A program made the position numbers and the translations under genes. Below, one piece after another: positions 15,986 to 24,514 of a DNA stretch of 64,000 nt. Each line of letters begins with the position of its first letter. The first letter of the stretch is position 1. Where the stretch lies: NCBI RefSeq assembly GCF_014207745.1, contig NZ_JACHJB010000002.1:682001-746000 (forward strand). Direction: 5' to 3'. The DNA comes from Nonomuraea muscovyensis (GTDB lineage: Bacteria; Actinomycetota; Actinomycetes; Streptosporangiales; Streptosporangiaceae). Below the pieces are notes generated by a model that worked only from the letters and a program-made list of their open reading frames with translations, had not been told where the DNA came from and searched no databases.

Positions 15986-18900
15986 ATGCTTGTGCACATG
16001 GGGCGTCGTGGGACGGTTTCGCCGGTCACGCTGGCGGCTGCAGGCGTCGCGCTGAGCCTGGTGGGCAACATGGCAACCGGCACCGTCAAAGTGGACGCGT
16101 GGTGGTGGGAGCCGCTCACCTGGGGCCTGACCGGCCTGTTCGGCCTGGTCGTCGTGACCGGCGCACTTGGCGCGAGGAAGGTCGCCCAGGTCACGCCGGT
16201 GGAGCCCGCGCTCGCCAAGCTCAGACAGATGGTGAACGACCAATGGCGCAACGAGGCCACCCGGGTGCTGGGGCTGGGGCTGGACCCGATGCCCGTACGG
16301 TGGAACCTGCGCGACGAGGCGCGCTTCATCGACGGCCCGCGCATCGGAGGGAAGATCACCTGGTCGGGATCGGGTGACCAGATCGAGGGGCTGGCCGACC
16401 GGTTCCGCACGTCAGGCCGCCGCCTGGTCGTGCTGGGCGGCCCCGGCGCCGGCAAGACGACGCTGGCGATCCAGCTCGTCCGCGAGTTGCTGAAGAGCCC
16501 GGACGGCTCGGTGCCGGTGCTGCTGACGATAAACGGCTGGGATGTCAAGGAGTATCCGTACTTCGAGGATTGGCTGGTCGACCGGCTGGAGCAGACCTAT
16601 CCGGCGCTGCCCGCGTACGGCACCGACATGGCGCGACGGCTCTTCCGCGACGGCAAGATCGTGCCGGTCCTCGACGGGCTGGACGAGATGCCGGCCGCCT
16701 CGTTACCTGGGGCGCTGGCCGAGCTGAACCAGGCGCTACCCGCGGAAACCCAGCTCGTCCTCACCAGCCGCACCGCCGAGTACACCGCCGCCGCGCAGGC
16801 GCTGGGCCGGGCCGCCGTGGTCGAGGCGGAGCCCATGTCGGCCGCTGCCGCCGCCGACTACCTGGACGGCATCCTCGTACGGACTCGTCCGCATCCCGGC
16901 TGGGAACGTCTGCTCGGCCGGCTGCGCGACGACGAGCCGACGCCGCTCTCCGAGACCGTGTCCAGTCCCTTGGGGCTGTGGCTGCTGCGCACCGTCTACG
17001 GGCCGGCCGTCGATCCGTCCCGGCTGCTCGACCCTGCCCGTTTCGCCACCGCGGCCGAGGTGCGCGCCCACCTGTTCGACCGGCTCGTCCCGGCGCTCAT
17101 CGAGGCCCGGCCTCCCGCACAGAAAGACGAGGCCGACCTGTTCCGGCCCAGCCGCCTCTACCGGCACGAACAGGTCACCCAATGGCTCAGCTACCTGGCC
17201 ACGTTGCTCGACCGCACCCCCGTCGAGGCCGAGGCCGTATCTCTGGGCGGCAAGAGCATTGGGGTCAGGGACTTCGCCTGGTGGCGGCTCGCGGCCTTGA
17301 CCATGCGCCGGCCGCCCCCGGGGCCGGAGGTCATGATCTTGGTGCTGGTGGCGAGCGTTGCATGGGGAGGGGTACTCGCCACACTGGCGTTGGACGCCTT
17401 CTCCTGGTGGTTCCTGCTCGGCGGCCTAGGAATCATCACCATGTATCGGGAAAGGTCCGGCAACACGTATTGGGTGCGTGACCGGCCCGGCTACGCCGAC
17501 CTGCGGATCGGGCGGCGGATCTTCTCACTGCTCAACAAGCTGCTGTCCAGCTTTTCGGTCGCGAGCGGGATAGCGCTCGGGTCCGGGCTGCTGGGCGGCG
17601 TCGTGCAGGCGGTGGTCAATCTCGTCACGGGCGACACGCTCACAGACGCGCTGGTGTGGGTATTCGTCGGGCCGATGGTGTTCGGACCGGGGATGCTGCT
17701 CGTCTTCATGACGGACGCGGTGGCCGAGTGGGCCGAGATTCCGGTAATGGACGGGCAGGCCAGCACGCCGCTCACGAGCTGGCGCGCGGATCGCAGGCTC
17801 AACCTCGTACGGCTGCTCGCCGGAGGGGTGCTCGGCGCGATCATCGGTGGGATCCTGATCTGGGCGACGGGCGGATCCGCGGGCGAGACAGCAGTCGCGG
17901 CCCTGGTCGCGGCCATGGCCGGCATGACGTACGGGCTCGTGTCAGGGCAGCACCACGCCTGGCCGGTCTACGAGCTGGCTGCCTTCCGCCTGGCACGGCG
18001 GGGGCGGTTGCCGCGGCGGTTGATGGCGTTCCTGGACGACGCGCACCGCCTCGGGTTGTTGCGCGCGGTCGGGCCGCTCTACCAGTTCCGGCACGCCGAG
18101 TTCCATGACCATCTCGCAGGGCGTGTGACGCCGGTTACCGCCGCCCGGCAGGCCATCGCGCCCCGGCCGCCCGTGCCCCGTCGCGCCGGTCGGGTAGTCA
18201 CCCCTGTGCCGTTGCGTACGATCGTGACCCCTCAGAAGGTCCGCAGCCTCGCGTTCGGCCCGGACGGCACCCGCCTGGCCTGGACCGGCGAGGGCACGAC
18301 CACGCTGACGGACCTGACCGGCAGCCCCGAGCGCGTCTTTCGACACAGCAGCCGCCTGATCGCCCGCCTGCTGGACACAGGACCGATGGCGGCGATCAGT
18401 CCCGACGGCCGGCTGATCGCCTTCACCGGGGAACGCCTGAACCTCAGGGACTTCGACGCCGTCACCGGCAAGATCTGGATCGCCGACCTCGCCACCGGCG
18501 CCGAGCTCGTGGAGCTCAGCAACGATGGCGGCGTACAGGCGATGGCCTTCAGCCCTGACAGCGCCCGCCTGGCCGTCAGCGACACCGAGGCCCCCACCAC
18601 TCGGATTTGGGACGTGACGGACGGCACCGAACTCCTGCGCATCGCGCATCTCGCCGGCCCTCCCGGCCTCGCCTTCAGTCCCGACGGAACCCGCCTGGCC
18701 ACCGCCTCCTCCAGCTTCTGGGGACGCGACCGGACGTGGGAGGCGGAGATCTGGGACTCGGTGACCGGCGTAGCGCTTCTGCGGCTGCACGCATCGGATA
18801 CCGAACGGTTTTCGGGGACGCGTGACGTGGCGTTCAGCCCTGACGGCACCCTGCTCGCCACCACGGGCTCCCACGTCACCTGCATCTGGGACGCCGGATC

Positions 18901-19153
18901 CGGCGCGGCCCTCGTCACGCTGACCGAGGAGGCCCGGCGCGTTGCGTTCAGCCCTGATGGCACCCTGCTGGCCGCCGCCGGTTACGGCTCCGACGTCCGG
19001 CTCTGGGACGTCGGGGACGGCACGGCGGTATGGGAGATCCTGCGGGTCCCGCACGGCCAGTGGTCCACCGCGGCGGCTTTCAGTCCCGACGGGTCCCTGT
19101 TCGCCACCGTCACAGAAAACAAGATCATCCAGTTGTGGGAGCTGTCGGATTGA
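15986..19153 (+). CDS. Membrane NACHT-type STAND NTPase with C-terminal WD40 propeller
   Basis: This 1055-residue protein starts with two membrane segments (~12-62). The NTPase domain follows, with Walker A LGGPGAGKTTLA (~150-163), Walker B VPVLDGLDEMP (~226-236) and a sensor-like LVLTSRTAEY. Residues ~446-655 contain about five further hydrophobic segments. From ~748 to the end are seven WD40 blades, each with AFSPDG-type turns and IWD/LWD ends, enough to close a propeller. STAND proteins of this type are signal-responsive switches: a ligand on the propeller triggers oligomerisation, often leading to cell death in defence. A defence role here is inference. ATG 15998 is an alternative start. 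It is transposon cargo surrounded by recombinase debris. Confidence 0.9.
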   Translation: MLVHMGRRGTVSPVTLAAAGVALSLVGNMATGTVKVDAWWWEPLTWGLTGLFGLVVVTGALGARKVAQVTPVEPALAKLRQMVNDQWRNEATRVLGLGLDPMPVRWNLRDEARFIDGPRIGGKITWSGSGDQIEGLADRFRTSGRRLVVLGGPGAGKTTLAIQLVRELLKSPDGSVPVLLTINGWDVKEYPYFEDWLVDRLEQTYPALPAYGTDMARRLFRDGKIVPVLDGLDEMPAASLPGALAELNQALPAETQLVLTSRTAEYTAAAQALGRAAVVEAEPMSAAAAADYLDGILVRTRPHPGWERLLGRLRDDEPTPLSETVSSPLGLWLLRTVYGPAVDPSRLLDPARFATAAEVRAHLFDRLVPALIEARPPAQKDEADLFRPSRLYRHEQVTQWLSYLATLLDRTPVEAEAVSLGGKSIGVRDFAWWRLAALTMRRPPPGPEVMILVLVASVAWGGVLATLALDAFSWWFLLGGLGIITMYRERSGNTYWVRDRPGYADLRIGRRIFSLLNKLLSSFSVASGIALGSGLLGGVVQAVVNLVTGDTLTDALVWVFVGPMVFGPGMLLVFMTDAVAEWAEIPVMDGQASTPLTSWRADRRLNLVRLLAGGVLGAIIGGILIWATGGSAGETAVAALVAAMAGMTYGLVSGQHHAWPVYELAAFRLARRGRLPRRLMAFLDDAHRLGLLRAVGPLYQFRHAEFHDHLAGRVTPVTAARQAIAPRPPVPRRAGRVVTPVPLRTIVTPQKVRSLAFGPDGTRLAWTGEGTTTLTDLTGSPERVFRHSSRLIARLLDTGPMAAISPDGRLIAFTGERLNLRDFDAVTGKIWIADLATGAELVELSNDGGVQAMAFSPDSARLAVSDTEAPTTRIWDVTDGTELLRIAHLAGPPGLAFSPDGTRLATASSSFWGRDRTWEAEIWDSVTGVALLRLHASDTERFSGTRDVAFSPDGTLLATTGSHVTCIWDAGSGAALVTLTEEARRVAFSPDGTLLAAAGYGSDVRLWDVGDGTAVWEILRVPHGQWSTAAAFSPDGSLFATVTENKIIQLWELSD

Positions 19154-19476
19154 CCTGTCCGACCTTGTGCCACTTATTTCGGCATCAGTCCTACTCCCTG
19201 AGCCGCAGGTTTGTGCTGGACGCAGCCGACCAGAGAGACCAGAACGATCGAAGTCCTTGGCTTACACCGCAGACGACCTGGCACACAATCATGACCGTCA
19301 GCCGGGGTAGCCGATCGGCCGCTACCCGGCGATCGGCGTCACCGCCAGGAAGGCCAAGCAGGCCGGCCATCATCACCACCCCGAGGGCGGTAGCCTCGAT
19401 CGGCTATCCCGCTACGAGGACGGCGACAGACGACGAGCCTCACGTCCCCTGACGTGACCTATGTAGCTGATCACCT
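19154..19476. other. Gap after the NACHT gene
   Basis: About 320 bases with no gene I can support; frames are short and of mixed composition. No clear terminator hairpin is visible directly after the stop codon at 19153. Confidence 0.4.
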
Positions 19477-19807
19477 TCACACCGGGAAGGTCGTCGGCAC
19501 GGACTCGCTTTCGCCGGTGAGCAGGTCCCACAACCCTCCGAACAAGAGCAGGCCGCTAAAGAACAGTCCGGCGGCCATGCCGCACCCGGCACCAATCCCA
19601 CGGCGGCGCGCACGACGAGAAAGCCGTACCCGCCGCCGGCCGGAGCCGTCCGATGCCCAGCCACGTGGCGAGCCGTGCCCGTTCGAGAGCCAGCAGCCGC
19701 TCCGCGATCCGGTCGCAGGTGGGCCGCATCGCCGGGATCAGGCGGACCGCGCCGGCCACGCAGAGGAATACCAGCTCGACCACACCAAGGACTGCGCCCA
19801 CCGACAT
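19477..19807 (-). pseudogene. Small membrane protein, sensor-domain-like, with two frameshifts
   Basis: Reading leftward from ATG 19807, one frame gives GAVLGVVELVFLCVAGAVRL and LLALERARLATWLGIG. A second frame gives GYGFLVVRAAVGLVPGA (about 19630-19590). A third gives GMAAGLFFSGLLLFGGLWDL and a stop at 19477. Joined, they make a ~107-residue two-helix protein resembling the N-terminal membrane sensor domain of some actinobacterial histidine kinases. Two frameshifts in so short a gene mark it as broken, unless the assembly has errors. Confidence 0.5.
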
Positions 19808-19912
19808 TCCCACCAAGGTGCACGCACCACGACGACCTGACACGGCCCGCAGTCTAGGCAGCACACTGCCCACGCGTTCATAGCGGCGACCTCTTCGAAG
19901 ATCCCCACGCTG

Positions 19913-20098
19913 GAGCGGCCCGCGTTCGCGAAGGTCGCCGCCGCCGCGCACCCCGGAGACGTCCTGACAGTCTCGGAGCTGTTCCGGCTGTGCCGGGACC
20001 TGATCGACATCCATGCCGTCCGCGACTGGTGCCAGGCCCGCGGCATCGCCCTGCACGTCCTGTCCGGACCATTGTCGAACTTCGACCTCGCGGCGAAC
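19913..20098 (+). pseudogene. Second serine recombinase remnant (middle part only)
   Basis: The frame holds PGDVLTVSELFRLCRDLIDI and VRDWCQARGIALHVLSGPLS, the catalytic-domain middle of a Tn3-type resolvase. This is just the part missing from the remnant at 15284, but the two do not form one gene: they are 4.3 kb apart. Neither the N-terminal catalytic Ser region nor the helix-turn-helix is present. It ends ~75 bases before the right transposon repeat. Confidence 0.7.
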
Positions 20099-20171
20099 AT
20101 AAAACCCAAGCGGAGGGTCACGGCATCCGAGGAACACCCCTCTGACCAGCCGTTCATCAGCCCACTGTCCC

Positions 20172-20195
20172 TTCTCCCGTACTTGGTCTGCCCCC
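20172..20195 (-). repeat. Right terminal inverted repeat of the transposon
   Basis: Exact reverse complement of 3279-3302, C run outward on this strand. It is followed by CTGTAG (20196-20201), the same six bases that precede the left repeat. Confidence 0.85.
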
Positions 20196-20200
20196 CTGTA

Positions 20201-20214
20201 GGGGCCGCCAGGAG
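20201..20214. terminator. Right half of the split terminator hairpin
   Basis: GGGGCCGCCAGGAG pairs with CTCCTGGCG/GCCCC at 3253-3267 once the transposon is removed. It lies just past the stop codon of the minus-strand acetyltransferase gene. That gene and the transpeptidase gene have therefore both probably lost this terminator. Confidence 0.6.
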
Positions 20215-20227
20215 ATCACCGCGGCCC

Positions 20228-20725
20228 CTACAGCCGCCGCTCCAACACCATCCCCGGCCACTCGCCCACCGAGAACGGCCCCACCCGCGTGAACCCACAC
20301 TGCTCGTAGTAACCCACCAGCCGCCCATCACCACCGGCATAGCAGTCCACCCGCACCAACCCCACCCCGCGCCGCCCGGCCTCCTCCGCCGCCCAGTCCA
20401 GCAGCGCCCGCCCCACCCCACGCCCCGCGAACCGCCGATCGATCACCAAAGCCTGCACATACAGCTCAGGCTCCACCGCCGGCGGCACATACGCGTGCGC
20501 AGGACCCACCACCACACACCCCGCGGCCTCGCCCCCGACCTCCGCGATGCGCATCCCACCGCCCTCGGCCCACCCCCGCACCTGCTCCGTACGCCGCGCA
20601 TCACCCGTGAACGGCCGATCACCCCACTGACCCGTCCGCCCACGACTCACCAGGAACTCCACCGCACCGTCGAACATCGACAGCACCGCGCCCACATCAC
20701 CCACACCACCCTGCCGGATCATCAC
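20228..20725 (-). CDS. GNAT-family N-acetyltransferase
   Basis: This 165-residue acetyl-CoA-dependent acyltransferase has ELYVQALVIDRRFAGRGVG (motif A, Q/RxxGxG/A), then ALLDWAAEEAGRRG and a C-terminal YYEQCGFTRVG, all standard for the fold. It is normal in length. The substrate cannot be told. It begins 25 bases after the stop codon of the upstream methyltransferase gene, so the two may be co-transcribed leftward. The gene lies directly outside the transposon. Confidence 0.88.
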   Translation of the reverse strand: MMIRQGGVGDVGAVLSMFDGAVEFLVSRGRTGQWGDRPFTGDARRTEQVRGWAEGGGMRIAEVGGEAAGCVVVGPAHAYVPPAVEPELYVQALVIDRRFAGRGVGRALLDWAAEEAGRRGVGLVRVDCYAGGDGRLVGYYEQCGFTRVGPFSVGEWPGMVLERRL

Positions 20726-20750
20726 CGACCCAGGCTAAACCCCCACGCAC

Positions 20751-21548
20751 TCACCCCCGCCGGGTCCCCACCACCACCAGATACGGCCGAGACTGACGCA
20801 CCCCACCCGCACCCCGAAAACCCTCGAAGAAGTCGACGAACGCCCGGCGCAACTCCGCCCGCCGCTCCGGCTCCAACCCCTCCGCCAGCACCCGCGTCGG
20901 CCCGTACACGGTCGAGAACAACTCCCACACCTCCTCACCCGACTCCGACACCTGCGGCGCGTCACCCTCCTCGAAACGCAACACGAACGCCTCCCCAAGA
21001 CGCTCGGCCACATACGCCCGATCACCCCACCGGAACGGAGACCCGGCACCAGGCGGCGGCGTCGGCATGAACGGCGCCATCACCCGGAACATGTCCACCA
21101 CCCCCCGCTCACTGCTCCAGTGACCCAGCACCACCCGGCCACCAGGCCGGCACACCCGCGCCAGCTCACGCGCCACCGCCTCATGATCCGGCGCGAAGAT
21201 CGACCCCACACTCGACGTCACCACGTCGAAACTCGCATCCCCGAACGGCAACGCCTCCGCGTCACCCACCTCGTAGCCGACCGCCAGCCCCTCCTCACCG
21301 GCCAGCCGCCGCGCCGTGTCCACCAGCGCCGGAGCCAGATCGACCCCCGTCACCTCGGCACCCGCCCGCGCCAGCCGCACCGCCAGCGCACCCGTGCCGG
21401 TCCCCACATCCAGCACCCGCTCCCCGGGCCGCACCTCGGCCGCCCGCGCCAGATGATCGAGCAACGGCTGGTAGTGCTCAGGCAGCCGCTCGTAGGGGCC
21501 CGCCCCCCACACCACGCTCTGCCGCTTCTTCAACTCCTCGAAAGCCAT
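20751..21548 (-). CDS. Class I SAM-dependent methyltransferase
   Basis: This 265-residue cytoplasmic methyltransferase has SAM-binding motif I VLDVGTGTGALAVRLA, the acidic residue in VTGVDLAP, then DAEALPFGDASFDVV and VCRPGGRVVLGHW. This pattern is of the UbiE/Methyltransf_11 group. The start is ATG at 21548, preceded by GGGAGG on the minus strand; the frame is open further out but poor. The substrate is unknown. It is followed closely by the acetyltransferase gene, and the PhyH-like gene ends 110 bases upstream of it. Confidence 0.9.
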   Translation of the reverse strand: MAFEELKKRQSVVWGAGPYERLPEHYQPLLDHLARAAEVRPGERVLDVGTGTGALAVRLARAGAEVTGVDLAPALVDTARRLAGEEGLAVGYEVGDAEALPFGDASFDVVTSSVGSIFAPDHEAVARELARVCRPGGRVVLGHWSSERGVVDMFRVMAPFMPTPPPGAGSPFRWGDRAYVAERLGEAFVLRFEEGDAPQVSESGEEVWELFSTVYGPTRVLAEGLEPERRAELRRAFVDFFEGFRGAGGVRQSRPYLVVVGTRRG

Positions 21549-21658
21549 GCCCCCGCACCTCCCGCAGTCGCCGGCACACCCCCGCAGCGACCACGAGCCG
21601 CAGCAGAGCGCCACCCAAGCACGCCCTTCCCACCTGCGACAACACGGAAACCCGCAGC

Positions 21659-22387
21659 TCAGCCACGCACCGCACGCGCCAGCGCCGTCTGCCCACCCCC
21701 ATCGAGCGCAGCCGCCAGCGAGACCGGGAACTGCGCCATGAACCGCGGCCGCGACCCCGCATGACGCTGCGCCGCGTGCACCGTGAACGGATGCACCAGA
21801 TAAGCGTCCCCCGGCACCCCCGTCGCATACGCAAGCGACCGCCCCCGGCTCACCTCGTCCACGATCGGACCCGCCACGAACGGATCCAGCACCTGCCCCG
21901 CCGGCAGCGCCGCCGCCACATCACGCTGCGACCCCACCCGGATGCGGGTGGGCGCGTCATCCACCCCCACCTCCGACAGCAGCAACAGCACCAGCATCGT
22001 CTCCGGCCGCCCGCTCACCCCCCACGCGCCACCCGGCAGGGGAGTGTTGGCATCGACATGCCACCCGCAGTCATCAGCCGGCGGCACCCGCGGAAAACGC
22101 ACCGGGATGTTGCCGATAGCACCACGCGGCAGCCAGCCGCCCACACCGGCCACCAGGTCCAGCGCACCACGCAGCCGCGCACTGCGCACCATCAGCCCGA
22201 ACGGCCCCTCACCCGTCAGGTCCGCCGTCCACACCACCGGCTCCCGCCACCCCGACGGATCGTCGGGGGACAGGCCGATGCGCTTCCACAGCAACGCCCG
22301 GCCCTCGTCGGCCACCTCCCGCGGCACCACCGACTCCAGCTTCACGAAACCGTCGGCCACGAACCGATCCACATCGATGATCTGCAC
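21659..22387 (-). CDS. Phytanoyl-CoA dioxygenase-like Fe(II)/2-oxoglutarate oxygenase
   Basis: This 242-residue PhyH-family oxygenase has the metal triad in CGWHVDANTPL (HxD) and AYLVHPFTVHAA (distal His), with RPRF supplying the 2-oxoglutarate Arg. I chose the GTG at 22387 (VQIIDVDRFVADGFVKL), which gives the usual N terminus; the longer frame is Arg-rich. It is probably a hydroxylase of a small molecule. No biosynthetic partner is next to it, so the substrate is open. It is transcribed leftward with its neighbours. Confidence 0.82.
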   Translation of the reverse strand: MQIIDVDRFVADGFVKLESVVPREVADEGRALLWKRIGLSPDDPSGWREPVVWTADLTGEGPFGLMVRSARLRGALDLVAGVGGWLPRGAIGNIPVRFPRVPPADDCGWHVDANTPLPGGAWGVSGRPETMLVLLLLSEVGVDDAPTRIRVGSQRDVAAALPAGQVLDPFVAGPIVDEVSRGRSLAYATGVPGDAYLVHPFTVHAAQRHAGSRPRFMAQFPVSLAAALDGGGQTALARAVRG

Positions 22388-22518
22388 GCCCGCCACGCTA
22401 ACAGCGCCGTCCACCCGTTTTTCCGGCCCGCGACCCCAACCGGACCAGCGCGAACCACGCCAGACCACCGCGACCCGCGCTCAGACCAGCGACCCGCGGT
22501 AACACCAGCGAGCTGCGC

Positions 22519-23493
22519 TCAGACCAGCGCGAGCTGCGGAAAACGCGGCCGCCGCGCCACCGGCTCCGGCGGCCCGCACCGCAACCCGTACAGCCGGCAC
22601 AACTGCTCGATCTGCCCCGTGATGCGACCCTCGTAATCGGCCGACGGCGACCCCGCCCGGTCGTAGAGCTCCTCATAACGCGCCACCAGCGGCGGATGCG
22701 CCGCACCCAGCCACGCCAGATACCAGGCCCGCGTCGCCGGCGGCAACCGCAACACCACCGGCTCCACCCCCACCGCACCCGTGGCCGCGATCCGCCGCAC
22801 CGTCGCCGCCAGCTGATCGGCGGCGTCACTCAGCAGCGGCAGCACCGGCGACATCAGCACCCGGCACGCCACCCCCGCCTCCACCAACGCCGACACCAGC
22901 TCCAGCCGCGCCTGCGCACCGACCGCGCCCGGCTCCACCGCCCGGCGGATCCGCTCGTCGACGAACGCGATCGACACCGCCACCTGCGCCCCCGCCTGCG
23001 CCAGCAGCGCGGCGTCACGTAACACCAGTGGACTCTTGGTGTAGACGGTGAACGGCACGGCCGCCTCACCCAGGGCGCCGATGATCCCCGGCATCAACCG
23101 GTAGACCTCCTCGGCCCGCTGGTAGCAGTCACCGGTGACCCCCACCGCCAGCGGCTCACCCGCCCAACGCCCCAGTTCGGCCCGCAACCGCTCCACCGCG
23201 TTGGCCTTGACCACCACCCGGGTGTCGAAATCACGACCCGTGTCCAGACCCAGCTTGCGGTGCCCGGCGCGGGCACCGCACCCCAGGCAGGCATGGGCAC
23301 AGCCGCGATAGGGGGAGACGGCCCACCGCTGGGTGATGCCCGCCTCCCGCGGCACCCGCTCGATCATCGTGCGGGCCTGGGTCTCGTAGAACCCGTCGCG
23401 CCACACCGCCCGCCGCTCGATCAGGGGACGGTCGTCTACTGCGTCCACGAGCGAAAGCGCGTCCCAACCCACACCACCCAGTGGAACACGCAT
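22519..23493 (-). CDS. Radical SAM protein, Rv2578c-like
   Basis: This 324-residue protein resembles the actinobacterial Rv2578c family of SPL-like radical SAM proteins. The cluster motif is GCAHACLGCGARAGH (CxxxCxxC). The residue before the last Cys, usually aromatic in such proteins, is Gly here. GVTGDCYQRAEE and YTKSPLVLRD follow as in relatives. ATG 23493 with AAAGGGAG is a good start. The reaction is unknown in this family. Divergent from it is the SMR pump gene, with the operator at 23538 between them. Confidence 0.85.
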   Translation of the reverse strand: MRVPLGGVGWDALSLVDAVDDRPLIERRAVWRDGFYETQARTMIERVPREAGITQRWAVSPYRGCAHACLGCGARAGHRKLGLDTGRDFDTRVVVKANAVERLRAELGRWAGEPLAVGVTGDCYQRAEEVYRLMPGIIGALGEAAVPFTVYTKSPLVLRDAALLAQAGAQVAVSIAFVDERIRRAVEPGAVGAQARLELVSALVEAGVACRVLMSPVLPLLSDAADQLAATVRRIAATGAVGVEPVVLRLPPATRAWYLAWLGAAHPPLVARYEELYDRAGSPSADYEGRITGQIEQLCRLYGLRCGPPEPVARRPRFPQLALV

Positions 23494-23537
23494 TCGACTC
23501 CCTTTCAAGCGCTTCCCCCACATCACCACCCGCACTA

Positions 23538-23559
23538 AACTGGTACGCACGTACCAGTT
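23538..23559. promoter_or_regulatory. Perfect 10+2+10 palindrome, TetR-type operator
   Basis: AACTGGTACG, CA, CGTACCAGTT: the arms are exact reverse complements. It sits 18 bases before the SMR gene start and between the divergent radical SAM and SMR genes. The TetR regulator encoded just downstream is the likely binder. Confidence 0.85.
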
Positions 23560-23576
23560 ATCGGAGGAGGCCATCC

Positions 23577-23900
23577 ATGGCCTGGCTACTGCTCGCCCTC
23601 GCCATCACCGCGGAGGTCCTGGCCACCACCGCACTCAAACTCAGCAACGGCTTCACCCACCTCGGCTGGACCACCGTCGTCGCCATCGGCTACCTCACCT
23701 CCTTCGCCCTGCTCGCCCAGGCACTCAAACTCCAGATGGAAATGGGCACCGCCTACGCCGTCTGGTCCGGCGCCGGCACCGCCGCCATCGCCCTCATCGG
23801 CGCCGCCTTCATGGGCGAATCCCTCACCCCGCTCAAGATCGGCGGCATCCTGCTCATCATCGGCGGCGTCATCGTCCTCAACCTCGCAGGCACCCATTGA
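23577..23900 (+). CDS. SMR-family multidrug/cation efflux protein
   Basis: This 107-residue membrane protein has four helices. It is a small multidrug resistance protein of the EmrE/SugE superfamily, active as a dimer. The essential membrane Glu lies in AITAEVLATTALKLS. GTAYAVWSGAGTAAIALIG and LLIIGGVIVLNL are typical family helices. GGAGGAGG (23563-23570) precedes ATG 23577. The TTG of the TetR gene overlaps its stop codon, so pump and regulator form one unit under the palindromic operator. Confidence 0.93.
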   Translation: MAWLLLALAITAEVLATTALKLSNGFTHLGWTTVVAIGYLTSFALLAQALKLQMEMGTAYAVWSGAGTAAIALIGAAFMGESLTPLKIGGILLIIGGVIVLNLAGTH

Positions 23901-24493
23901 CCACCCACCAGCCGCCCCCAGAGCAACCCCACGGGCCACCACCCGAGCCACCCCGCCCCACCCAGGAACGCGGCCGACGACGCCGCGCCACACTCCTGAG
24001 CGCCGCCGTCGAACTCCTCACCGAAGGCGGTTTCGCCGCCGTCACCCACCGCGCCGTCGCCCACCGCGCAAGCCTGCCCCTGGCCGCCACCACCTACTAC
24101 TTCACCTCACGCGACCAACTCCTGGCCGAAGCCTTCGCCCAGCTCGTCGACACCGAACTCGCCACCCTGCGCACGTGGATCACCACCCACGGCCTCACCA
24201 CCCTGCCCGACCACATCACCGCCGCCGACCACACCCGCCAGCTCGGCCTGTGGGAGCTGTACGTCCACGCGGGCCGCGACCCCGCCCTGCGCCGGATCGC
24301 CCGCCACTGGACCGACGGCTGCGTCACCCTCCTCGCCGAAACCCTCGACCTCCCCGCCACCGACCCCCGCCCACGCCTGCTCTACACCACCCTGTCCACC
24401 CTCTGGCTCGAACTCGTCGTCGAACGACGCCCCACCGCCGAGGCCCGCACCCTCCTCAACCTCGCCCTGGAAAACATCTCGCCCACCCGATGA
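23897..24493 (+). CDS. TetR-family repressor
   Basis: This 198-residue regulator begins with a ~25-residue Pro-rich tail. The helix-turn-helix is FAAVTHRAVAHRASLPLAATTYYF. The ligand-binding domain contains GLWELYVHAGRDPALRRIA. The start is TTG 23897 overlapping the SMR stop (TTGA). It most likely represses the SMR gene and itself from the palindrome at 23538. The inducer is unknown, presumably a cationic SMR substrate. Confidence 0.88.
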   Translation: MTTHQPPPEQPHGPPPEPPRPTQERGRRRRATLLSAAVELLTEGGFAAVTHRAVAHRASLPLAATTYYFTSRDQLLAEAFAQLVDTELATLRTWITTHGLTTLPDHITAADHTRQLGLWELYVHAGRDPALRRIARHWTDGCVTLLAETLDLPATDPRPRLLYTTLSTLWLELVVERRPTAEARTLLNLALENISPTR

Positions 24494-24514
24494 CGGGTTC
24501 CCTACACTGCCCAC

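Larger units (their letters stand above)
3279..20195. mobile_element. Tn3-family transposon (16.9 kb), decayed transposition genes, sulfide-detoxification cargo
   Basis: Perfect 24-bp inverted repeats at 3279-3302 and 20172-20195 begin with GGGGGCAGACC at the outer ends, as Tn3-family ends do. The flanks both read CTGTAG (3273-3278 and 20196-20201); Tn3 elements duplicate 5 bp, so one of the six bases may match by chance. Inside are a frameshifted Tn3 transposase C terminus and two defective serine recombinases, consistent with a mobile origin and present immobility. Cargo: DinB protein, cst-like sulfide operon with four operators, MerR-PP2C/MFS pair and a NACHT-WD40 protein. The genes outside are ordinary chromosomal ones. 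The boundaries are seen directly; family membership is inferred from the ends plus the tnpA remnant. The tnpA remnant could instead belong to a second, nested element. Confidence 0.75.
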
